NCBI GenBank assembly: GCA_900548745.1
Contig: URLQ01000065.1
Location: 1-15,014, forward strand
Direction: 5' to 3'
Length of the DNA stretch: 15,014 nt
DNA from: an uncultured Prevotella sp.
Lineage (GTDB): Bacteria > Bacteroidota > Bacteroidia > Bacteroidales > Bacteroidaceae
Part shown: in pieces, positions 4,603 through 11,046 of the stretch
Layout of the letters: every line of letters begins with the position of its first letter
Numbering within the stretch: the first letter of the stretch is position 1
Notes under the pieces: generated by a model
Told to the model about the DNA's origin: nothing
Seen by the model: only the letters and a program-made list of their open reading frames with translations
Database searches by the model: none
Program-made: the position numbers and the translations under genes

Positions 4603-7162
4603 AGGCAATGTTGTGGTTTGTGGAGAGAAGAGTCATCGCTTCGATGCTGTGCAGATGTTACGCTCGGCAAACGTGGAGTCGCTTGACGGATTGACAGCGG
4701 AGGAACGCTCCGATCTGGAGTTTCTGTATGACTATATGCCGCTTGCCGACTTGACAGACTATAAACCGGGTTTCTTTCTCGAGAATGTAAAGACAAGCAT
4801 TATGGCACGAAAGGAGATGACGTGGGGGAAGAATGTTCCCGACCTGTTGTTCCGGCATTTTGTGCTGCCGGTGCGAGTGAATAATGAAAACCTTGATGAT
4901 TCGAGGATGGTGTTCTATAAAGAACTGAAAGAAAGGGTGAAGGGACTATCTATGAAAGATGCCATATTGGAGGTTAACCACTGGTGTCATGAGAAAGTAA
5001 CCTATCGTCCGTCTGATGGAAGAACATCGGCTCCGCTATCTACTGTGCGCTCTGCATACGGCAGATGTGGCGAACAGAGCACTTTCGCCGTGGCTGCTCT
5101 AAGGGCTGTAGGCATCCCGGCAAGGCAGGTGTACACCCCACGCTGGGCGCATACCGACGATAACCATGCATGGGTGGAGGCTTGGGCTGACGGAAAGTGG
5201 TATTTCCTCGGAGCCTGCGAACCGGAACCTGTGCTGAATCTCGGATGGTTCAATGCTCCGGCTTCAAGGGCTATGCTTATGCACACCAAGGCGTTTGGCG
5301 ATTACAGAGGACCCGAAGAGGTGCTTCTGCGCACTTCAAACTATACGGAGATAAATCTTATAGATAATTATGTGGAGACGGCACACATGGGCTTCACTGT
5401 AGTTGATGCCGACGGAAAACCTGTGAATAATGCAAAGGTCGTATTCAAGATATACAACTATGCTGAGTTCTGTCCCGTAGTGACCAAATATTCCGATGCC
5501 GCTGGCAGAACATTCCTTACCGCCGGCAAGGGTGACATGATGGTGTGGGCATCTCAGAACGGGAAGTATGGCTTCAGAAAGGTGTCGTTTGGAAAAGACA
5601 AGGATGTAACCATCCGTCTTGACCGTACGGTGGAAAACAATACTGCTGCGGTTCTGTATACCGACTCCTTCGATATCGTACCTCCACAGGAGAAACCGAA
5701 TATTCCTCTTGTTACACCAGAACAAAGGGCGGAAAACGACAGGCGCTTTGCATACGAAGATTCGGTGCGCCATGCTTATCTTGCCACGTTCTATACAAAG
5801 GAAACGGCAAAGAAGACGTTGGCGGACAAGGGATTGGTGGATGGCATGTCGGCAGATGAAACAGAAAAGATAGCAGACTTGCTTGTAAAGTCGCAAGGAA
5901 ATCATGAGGTGATGCTCGCTTTCCTTGTGCGCCATAAGGATAACCTGCAGCGTGCCGTAGGGTTGCTTTCCTCTCTGAGCGAAAAGGATCTTAGGGATAT
6001 GCAGACGGAAATCCTTGAGGATAACTTCAATGCGTGGAGCAATGAACTATGTCCACGTGTGGAGAACGAGATGATAATACATCCGTTCAAGCAGTTCTTT
6101 GAGAAGACTTTCAGCAAGAAAAATATTGGGAGAATCCAGAAAGACCCAACCGTTCTCGTGGAATGGGTGAAGAAAAACATACGCTTGAACCCTGACGAGA
6201 AGGCTCTGATGATAGCACAGACGCCGGTGGGAGTGTGGAACAGTAGAGTCACCGACCGTCGTTCACGCAAGATTTTCTTTGTTGATGTGGCACGCAGTCT
6301 TGGTATAGAGGCTCGTGTGGATGCCGTAACGCAGAAGACACAGTATAGAAAAGACGGAGAGTGGATAGATGTGGACTTCGACGGTACCGTACAGAAGGTA
6401 AGCGACAAGGGCTTCTTGAATCTTTCGTATAAAGGCAACGGCATCATTGACGACCCTAAATATTATAGCCATTTCTCGATAAGCCGCATAAATCCCGACG
6501 GCTCAACATCTCTATTGGAATATCCAGAGGTGGGAACGACATGGAGCAGCACGTTTAAGAACAAGGTGGAACTTGATGCCGGACAGTATGTTCTCGTGAG
6601 TGGAACCCGATTGGCAAGTGGCGGCGTCATGTCGGCAATGCAGATCTTCTCTGTTGAAAAAGGAAAGACAACAGATGTGGCAATGCAGCTGCGCACCTCT
6701 CCTACTGCGGTTACTGTAATCGGTAATTTCGATTCGGAGAGTAAGTTCCAGAAGCTCGACGGATCAGAAGTAAGTCTTTTGTCGCAGACAGGGCGCGGAT
6801 ATTTCATTACCGGACTGGTTGGAGTGGGGCAGGAGCCTACTAACCATGCATTGAAAGACATAGCAAAGGTTGCTTCGGCATTTGAAAAATGGAATCGTCC
6901 GATAGTATTGCTCTTTGAAGATGAGGCTGCAGCAAATAAGTTCAATAAGAATGAATTCAGCGGGCTGCCTGAGAATATCATCTACGGTATAGATAAGGAT
7001 GGAAAGATTCGTAAGCAGATTTCTGAGAACATGAAGCTCTCTCATCCCGGCCTCTCACCGATATTCATTATCTCCGACACCTTCAACCGTGTGGTGTATA
7101 AGTCGCAAGGATATACCATCGGACTGGGTGAGCAGATGGAGATGATTATCAATAAACTATAG
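4532..7162 (+). CDS. Large exported transglutaminase-like protein with thioredoxin-fold-like C terminus
   Basis: An 876-residue protein with an N-terminal signal peptide (MKRYLLPTVMLLCGMPIVGQ, cleavage expected near residue 20), so periplasmic or surface-exposed. The transglutaminase-like core spans about 145-245: nucleophile C179 in GRCGEQSTF and H212 in DNHAWVEAW are present. The third position reads LGACEPEP rather than the usual Asp, so E230 may substitute. Residues 286-345 (VVDADGKPVNNAKVVFKI and following) form an Ig/carboxypeptidase-regulatory-like beta domain. Residues 563-620 resemble a second transglutaminase-like core without Cys or His. Residues 723-876 (RPIVLLFED, SPIFIISDTFNRVVYKSQG) look like a thioredoxin fold with no cysteine. 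Such proteins may be proteases or peptide-modifying enzymes, and the substrate is unknown. The gene is monocistronic, with a strong promoter upstream and a hairpin downstream. The family call is firm; the C-terminal domains are inferred. Confidence 0.9.
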   Translation: MKRYLLPTVMLLCGMPIVGQTVHKGNVVVCGEKSHRFDAVQMLRSANVESLDGLTAEERSDLEFLYDYMPLADLTDYKPGFFLENVKTSIMARKEMTWGKNVPDLLFRHFVLPVRVNNENLDDSRMVFYKELKERVKGLSMKDAILEVNHWCHEKVTYRPSDGRTSAPLSTVRSAYGRCGEQSTFAVAALRAVGIPARQVYTPRWAHTDDNHAWVEAWADGKWYFLGACEPEPVLNLGWFNAPASRAMLMHTKAFGDYRGPEEVLLRTSNYTEINLIDNYVETAHMGFTVVDADGKPVNNAKVVFKIYNYAEFCPVVTKYSDAAGRTFLTAGKGDMMVWASQNGKYGFRKVSFGKDKDVTIRLDRTVENNTAAVLYTDSFDIVPPQEKPNIPLVTPEQRAENDRRFAYEDSVRHAYLATFYTKETAKKTLADKGLVDGMSADETEKIADLLVKSQGNHEVMLAFLVRHKDNLQRAVGLLSSLSEKDLRDMQTEILEDNFNAWSNELCPRVENEMIIHPFKQFFEKTFSKKNIGRIQKDPTVLVEWVKKNIRLNPDEKALMIAQTPVGVWNSRVTDRRSRKIFFVDVARSLGIEARVDAVTQKTQYRKDGEWIDVDFDGTVQKVSDKGFLNLSYKGNGIIDDPKYYSHFSISRINPDGSTSLLEYPEVGTTWSSTFKNKVELDAGQYVLVSGTRLASGGVMSAMQIFSVEKGKTTDVAMQLRTSPTAVTVIGNFDSESKFQKLDGSEVSLLSQTGRGYFITGLVGVGQEPTNHALKDIAKVASAFEKWNRPIVLLFEDEAAANKFNKNEFSGLPENIIYGIDKDGKIRKQISENMKLSHPGLSPIFIISDTFNRVVYKSQGYTIGLGEQMEMIINKL

Positions 7163-7203
7163 GTATTATAAGCCCTGATGACCGATTGGGGGTTAATGAC
7201 AAT

Positions 7204-7252
7204 AATAAAGAAAACGAGGATTCCGAATACAGGAACCCTCGTTTTCTTTATT
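7204..7252. terminator. Bidirectional intrinsic terminator
   Basis: A perfect 16-bp inverted repeat, AATAAAGAAAACGAGG (7204-7219) with its complement at 7237-7252, extends inward past one mismatch by four more pairs. It is A-rich on the left arm and T-rich on the right, so it works as a terminator on both strands. It separates the convergent transglutaminase and cdsA genes. Confidence 0.88.
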
Positions 7253-7342
7253 GTTTAATGTATTTGAGTCTATTTCAGAATGCACATATTTACTTTTCAG
7301 ACAGTCTGCTTGTATAGAAGCAGCAATGCATACAGCAATGGT

Positions 7343-8221
7343 TTATAGCAGGGTCAGCGAATAAAGATATACTACTGCCGCAGGCATTGCCATCAGAGAA
7401 GAGTCAAAACGGTCGAGCATTCCGCCGTGGCCGGGTAGTATGTTTCCGCTGTCCTTGATGCCGAGTGTGCGCTTGAAGAGAGACTCTACAAGGTCGCCCC
7501 ATGTGCCAAACACCACAATGACAAGTCCGAGTCCCATCCATTGTATTAGGGACAGGCCGAGGTCTGATTGGATATTTGGAAATACATAATATACTATTGC
7601 TGCGGCTACTAATACCAAGACAGTACCGCCGATAGAACCCTCCCACGTCTTTCCCGGAGAGATTCTTGGAAAGAGCTTGTGCTTGCCGAAGAGCGAACCA
7701 GAGCAGTAGGCACCTGTGTCATTGGCCCAAAGGAAAATGAACACGCTAAGCGGCATGATATAGTTGTAGACCGTCTGTCCGTTTGCGGAGGCATTGAATG
7801 CCAATACGTTAATTGTGGAAAACGGTAATGCTATATACATCTGTCCGAGCATCGTGTGTGCCCAATCTTCAATGGCGTTCTTGCTGTTTGAATACAGTTC
7901 GCTTATGAACAGATACACGATGGTGAGCAGATACGGGATGAATACAGCAGCCGTAGGTACGAGGCCCGTACAGAACCCACCAACGGCAAGGAAGAAATAT
8001 ACGCCGGCAATGGTGCTTATGAATTGGTTGATTTGTACATCCTCCTTCTCGTTCACCAGTCCGCAGTATTCCCATAAGGTAAGTCCTGTTATTAGCATGA
8101 ACAGAAACTCCATCGCAAAAGGATGAAGGAATGATGTTACTATTGCTGCAACGAAAAGTACTCCCGTAATGGAGCGTACTATCAGATTGCTCAACTTGCT
8201 GTTTTTCTTTTCTTCTGTCAT
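7343..8221 (-). CDS. cdsA: Phosphatidate cytidylyltransferase CdsA
   Basis: CdsA makes CDP-diacylglycerol from phosphatidic acid and CTP, the branch-point precursor of membrane phospholipids. The 292-residue protein is an integral inner-membrane enzyme with about seven to eight hydrophobic segments (for example VLFVAAIVTSF near 21-31, FLFMLITGLTLW near 39-50, VLVLVAAAIVYYVF near 201-214). The family signature is complete near the C terminus: S248-LFKR, then KDSGN, then PGHGGMLDRFD ending at D273, with the metal- and substrate-binding acidic residues retained. WANDTGAY (165-172) is the other conserved block. The gene follows ftsH with a 10-base gap and is the last member of the rsfS-ftsH-cdsA run; a strong hairpin lies downstream. 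The start has no Shine-Dalgarno site, like its neighbours. Confidence 0.96.
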   Translation of the reverse strand: MTEEKKNSKLSNLIVRSITGVLFVAAIVTSFLHPFAMEFLFMLITGLTLWEYCGLVNEKEDVQINQFISTIAGVYFFLAVGGFCTGLVPTAAVFIPYLLTIVYLFISELYSNSKNAIEDWAHTMLGQMYIALPFSTINVLAFNASANGQTVYNYIMPLSVFIFLWANDTGAYCSGSLFGKHKLFPRISPGKTWEGSIGGTVLVLVAAAIVYYVFPNIQSDLGLSLIQWMGLGLVIVVFGTWGDLVESLFKRTLGIKDSGNILPGHGGMLDRFDSSLMAMPAAVVYLYSLTLL

Positions 8222-8231
8222 AGCTTATAGA

Positions 8232-9458
8232 TTATATCTTCTCCGATGTTTCGGTATTTTCGTTATTCTTTGTCTCTGCTTCGGTGTTGTCTGCAGAGGC
8301 ATTATTCCCTTCCAGAATCTCCTCAGAACGGCTTACCCATGGACGCTTGCCGAAAATTTTCTCCACATCCTCGGCAAAGATAACCTCGCGCTCTATGAGC
8401 AGGTTGGCAAGTGCGTTATGACCTTCCTTGTGTTCTGTAAGAATCTCTTTGGCTCTCTTGTATTGCTCGGCAATCATCTTGAGGGCTTCGTCGTCGATAG
8501 CCTTGGCTGTTGTTTCAGAGTAAGGCTTCTGGAAGTTGTATTCGTTGTTGTTGTAATAGCTGATGTTAGGCAGGTTCTCACCCATACCTGCATAAGCTAT
8601 CATTCCGTAGATACTCTTTGTGACGCGCTCAAGGTCGTTGATGGCACCTGTAGAGATATGGCCGGTGAACAGTTCCTCGGCAGCACGTCCGCCAAGCAGA
8701 GAGCATATCTCGTCGAGCATCGCCTCTTTGGTGGTTATCTGTCGCTCTTCTGGCATGTACCAGGCAGCTCCAAGAGCCCTTCCTCGTGGTACGATAGATA
8801 CCTTAACCAATGGATTGGCATGCTCGGTGAACCAGGATATCGTTGCGTGGCCAGCCTCGTGGATGGCGATGGAACGCTTTTCAGAAGCTGTCATCACCTT
8901 GGTCTTCTTCTCCAGACCGCCGATGATTCGGTCTACAGCATCGAGGAAGTCTTGCTTCTCAACGCTCTTCTTGCCGTTGCGGGCTGCTATAAGTGCAGCC
9001 TCATTGCATACGTTGGCAATATCAGCTCCAGAGAAACCTGGTGTCTGGCGGGCAAGCATCTCTACATCAACACTTGCATCTTTCTTGATAGGACGCAGAT
9101 GCACTTCGAAGATTGCCTTGCGTTCATTAAGGTCCGGAAGATCAACACTTATCTGACGGTCAAAGCGTCCGGCACGCAGCAATGCCTTGTCGAGCATGTC
9201 GGCACGGTTTGTTGCCGCAAGTACTATGACGCCACTGTTCGTTCCGAAGCCGTCCATCTCTGTAAGAAGGGCGTTCAATGTGCTTTCGCGCTCATCATTG
9301 CTTCCCATAGAAGGACTCTGGCTGCGGGCTCTACCCACGGCATCTATCTCGTCAATGAAGATGATGCAAGGGGCTTTTTCCTTTGCCTGGCGGAAGAGGT
9401 CGCGCACACGGCTTGCTCCTACTCCGACAAACATTTCCACAAAGTCGGAACCGCTCAT
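8232..9458 (-). CDS. ftsH: FtsH C-terminal fragment: AAA+ remainder and zinc protease
   Basis: The FtsH frame resumes upstream of this ATG, in the segment coding GKIPTGALLIGPPGTGKT; 9458 is only the first internal Met (in FFSMSGSDF). The 408 codons contain Walker B IIFIDEID (32-39), the second region of homology with its arginines (LLRAGRFDRQI, 93-103), the zinc site HEAGH (200-204) with third ligand D275 in AINDLERV, and a hydrophilic tail rich in Asn, Glu and Thr from about 383. Started at this Met it would lack Walker A and so could not hydrolyse ATP. Its clean conservation argues that the frameshift is recent or artefactual. Confidence 0.85.
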   Translation of the reverse strand: MSGSDFVEMFVGVGASRVRDLFRQAKEKAPCIIFIDEIDAVGRARSQSPSMGSNDERESTLNALLTEMDGFGTNSGVIVLAATNRADMLDKALLRAGRFDRQISVDLPDLNERKAIFEVHLRPIKKDASVDVEMLARQTPGFSGADIANVCNEAALIAARNGKKSVEKQDFLDAVDRIIGGLEKKTKVMTASEKRSIAIHEAGHATISWFTEHANPLVKVSIVPRGRALGAAWYMPEERQITTKEAMLDEICSLLGGRAAEELFTGHISTGAINDLERVTKSIYGMIAYAGMGENLPNISYYNNNEYNFQKPYSETTAKAIDDEALKMIAEQYKRAKEILTEHKEGHNALANLLIEREVIFAEDVEKIFGKRPWVSRSEEILEGNNASADNTEAETKNNENTETSEKI

Positions 9459-9529
9459 GGAGAAGAATGGAACACCAGCCTCACCGGCTACGGCCTTGGC
9501 AAGGAGAGTCTTTCCTGTTCCTGGAGGGC

Positions 9530-10228
9530 CTATAAGTAATGCTCCTGTAGGTATCTTACGCCAAGCTCTGTGTATTTCTTGGGATTCTTGAGGAAGTCCA
9601 CAATCTCTTGCACCTCCTGCTTTGCTCCTTCCTGTCCGGCAACATCCTTGAATGTTATAACCTTTTCGCCCTTGGTTTTGTCGTATACCTTGGCCTTGCT
9701 CTTGCCTACGCCCAGAATGCCAGGGCCGCCGCCACCGCCTCCCATTCTGCGCATGAGGAACATCCAGATAGCGAAGAACAGGATTATAGGGCCAACAGCC
9801 TGTAGAAGCATCATCAATATGCCGCCCTGATCGCTTTCGTAGGTAAGGTCTCCTTTGAACTTGCCTTTTGCTTTGGCATAGTCAACGAAGCTCTCAAGTT
9901 TGTCAATGCCGCCATATTGTACTTCTATGAACGGGTTTGTTCCCACTTGACTGGTACCGGCATTGAACAGCGTGCGGATATATTCCGGCTTGACATACAT
10001 CTTCAGCTTGCCGTTGTCTTTGTTTACAACCAGGCTTTGTGCGTATCCCTGCATCATGTATGTCTGGAATTTAGTATATGATGCTTGTTTCCCAGCACTG
10101 CCTCCAATAGAATTGCCTCCCATAGCATAGGCTATGACAAGACCGATTATTGCAAGAGCGTATATCCAACCAAGGTTGAATTTTGGCATCTTGCTGTTAT
10201 TGGGATTCTGATTTTTGTTAGGATTCAT
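9530..10228 (-). CDS. ftsH: FtsH N-terminal fragment: two membrane segments and periplasmic domain
   Basis: This 232-codon frame carries the FtsH membrane anchor: TM1 at 20-37 (WIYALAIIGLVIAYAMGG), a periplasmic domain at about 40-135, and TM2 at 136-158. A glycine-rich stretch follows, then the start of the AAA domain (ITFKDVAGQEGAKQEVQEIV, 191-210). The authentic sequence ends at LG 222-223; the last nine residues (VRYLQEHYL) are out of frame. Alone it could insert in the membrane and perhaps assemble, but it lacks both the nucleotide-binding and protease sites. The ATG at 10228 is preceded by AAAGAA, a weak ribosome-binding context. Confidence 0.85.
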   Translation of the reverse strand: MNPNKNQNPNNSKMPKFNLGWIYALAIIGLVIAYAMGGNSIGGSAGKQASYTKFQTYMMQGYAQSLVVNKDNGKLKMYVKPEYIRTLFNAGTSQVGTNPFIEVQYGGIDKLESFVDYAKAKGKFKGDLTYESDQGGILMMLLQAVGPIILFFAIWMFLMRRMGGGGGGPGILGVGKSKAKVYDKTKGEKVITFKDVAGQEGAKQEVQEIVDFLKNPKKYTELGVRYLQEHYL

Positions 10229-10269
10229 TTCTTTATAATGATTTTACACCTTATATAATATATTATAGC

Positions 10270-10296
10270 AGCCATGCTGTATATGATATCATGGCT
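10270..10296. other. Inverted repeat in the rsfS-ftsH spacer
   Basis: AGCCATG (10270-10276) and CATGGCT (10290-10296) form a 7-bp stem with a 13-base loop in the 82-base spacer. No T-run follows in the direction of transcription, so it is more likely a processing or stability element than a terminator; it may be chance. Confidence 0.35.
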
Positions 10297-10310
10297 ATAG
10301 ACGTAAATCT

Positions 10311-10676
10311 TTAGTCTGCGTCAATATTCGGCACTCGTGTAAGACTTGCATCTTCCCACAGATCTTCCAGATTGTAGTAGCTTCTCATCTCTGGCAGGAA
10401 GATGTGTACCAGAATATCGGTGTAGTCCATTGCCACCCATTCCGCATTTGTAAGTCCGGCAATCTTTACAGGTTTCTCGCCGGCCTCTATGCGAGCTGTT
10501 TCCTCGACGGAGTCTGTTATCGCGTCAATCTGTGTGGGTGAGTTACCTTGGCAAATAATGAAATAATCACATATTGTGCCGTCAATACCTCGCAAATCGA
10601 CAATAACGATATCTGTACCCTTCTTCTCTTGAATTCCCTTTACAATTGATTCAACAAGCTTGTTTTTCTGTTTCAT
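10311..10676 (-). CDS. rsfS: Ribosomal silencing factor RsfS
   Basis: RsfS binds ribosomal protein uL14 on the large subunit and blocks 30S-50S joining in starvation, lowering translation when energy is short. The 121-residue length is typical. The core matches the family: a helical start, DIVIVDLRGIDGTICDYFII (22-41), then the conserved C-terminal block WVAMDYTDILVHIFLPEMRS (80-99) followed by YYNLEDLWEDA. The protein is cytoplasmic. It is the promoter-proximal gene of the rsfS-ftsH-cdsA run, preceded by a good promoter and a leader of about 75 bases, and diverges from tRNA-Gln. No Shine-Dalgarno site precedes the ATG. The order rsfS, ftsH, cdsA is one I associate with Bacteroidales; the functional link between the three is not obvious. 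Confidence 0.95.
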   Translation of the reverse strand: MKQKNKLVESIVKGIQEKKGTDIVIVDLRGIDGTICDYFIICQGNSPTQIDAITDSVEETARIEAGEKPVKIAGLTNAEWVAMDYTDILVHIFLPEMRSYYNLEDLWEDASLTRVPNIDAD

Positions 10677-10759
10677 TAAAATTAAATCGGATTATTGAAT
10701 AAAAAATTATTATGCCGGACTTATACGTTATATTATATATAATAATGTCCAACGGAGTA

Positions 10760-10792
10760 CAAAGGTAAGCTGATTTATCCGAAAAGAGCAAA
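10760..10792 (-). promoter_or_regulatory. Promoter of the rsfS-ftsH-cdsA genes
   Basis: On the minus strand, TTTG (10792-10789), 21 bases, then TACCTTTG (10767-10760). The expected start near 10753 gives a leader of about 75 bases, AT-rich with a run able to fold on itself (around 10725-10748). Confidence 0.65.
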
Positions 10793-10839
10793 AAAAACGA
10801 GTTATTTTGGTTTTTTTTATAAAAAAGTTGCGAGAAATG

Positions 10840-10869
10840 TTTGTGATTAAAAAAAAAGTAGTACCTTTG
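10840..10869 (+). promoter_or_regulatory. Promoter of tRNA-Gln
   Basis: TTTG (10840-10843), 18 bases, then TACCTTTG (10862-10869). The -7 element continues as TACCTTTGCACTCGC, the same 15 bases found at the tRNA-Ser promoter. Confidence 0.7.
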
Positions 10870-10909
10870 CACTCGCAATCAAGCAATAACGATTGCTAAA
10901 TAAAAACAT

Positions 10910-10980
10910 TGGGATATGGTGTAATGGTAACACTACAGATTCTGGTCCTGTCATTCTTGGTTCGAGTCCGAGTATCCCAA
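10910..10980 (+). tRNA. tRNA-Gln (anticodon CTG)
   Basis: A 71-base cloverleaf: acceptor TGGGATA/TATCCCA (7 perfect pairs), D-stem GTGT/ACAC with loop AATGGTA, anticodon loop TTCTGGT with CTG at 10942-10944, T-stem CTTGG/CCGAG with loop TTCGAGT, discriminator A. The U1-A72 pair is typical of glutamine tRNAs. CCA is not encoded, so it must be added after transcription. The closing pair of the anticodon stem, A10939 with C10947, is a mismatch. It reads CAG codons; a separate TTG isoacceptor would be expected elsewhere. It has its own promoter and terminator. Confidence 0.95.
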
Positions 10981-10985
10981 CACAG

Positions 10986-11017
10986 AGACATCCTTATTCC
11001 AAGGATGTCTTTTTTTT
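10986..11017 (+). terminator. Intrinsic terminator after tRNA-Gln
   Basis: A perfect 10-bp stem, AGACATCCTT and its complement, with a 5-base loop (ATTCC), runs straight into eight T residues (11010-11017). It starts five bases after the mature tRNA end. Confidence 0.93.
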
Positions 11018-11046
11018 GTTATGTAATATTTTAAACATATAGCTAT

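Larger units (their letters stand above)
8232..10228 (-). pseudogene. ftsH: ftsH locus, AAA+ zinc metalloprotease, interrupted by a one-base frameshift
   Basis: FtsH is the membrane-anchored ATP-dependent protease that degrades misfolded membrane proteins and short-lived regulators; it is usually essential or nearly so. Here the reading frame is broken. After TELG at residue 223 the sequence reads GGCGTAAG, where an intact gene would read GGCGGTAAG. The missing base lies at about 9559-9560, and the frame then ends at 9530. Restoring one base gives a continuous 665-residue FtsH with Walker A GPPGTGKT at 234-241, exactly what the family requires. Everything else is intact. No slippery heptamer accompanies the shift, so programmed frameshifting is unlikely. 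A sequencing or assembly error is the simplest reading because the rest shows no decay. The gene lies between rsfS and cdsA. Confidence 0.93.

Noticed and set aside
7298..7308. CAGACAGTCTG palindrome downstream of cdsA
   Set aside because: Five pairs around a single base cannot form a useful RNA hairpin; a strong terminator is already present at 7204-7252.
8169..9539. 456-codon open frame on the plus strand
   Set aside because: It lies opposite ftsH. FtsH motifs are unmistakable on the minus strand and the plus-strand product has no recognisable domain.
9545..9570. Programmed ribosomal frameshift in ftsH
   Set aside because: The site around CTTGGCGTAAG has no X-XXY-YYZ slippery heptamer and I see no strong downstream stem. 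A simple missing base explains it better.
11018..11046. Riboswitch or T-box ahead of the CobW-family gene
   Set aside because: The gap after the tRNA terminator is only 29 bases, too short for any known riboswitch aptamer.
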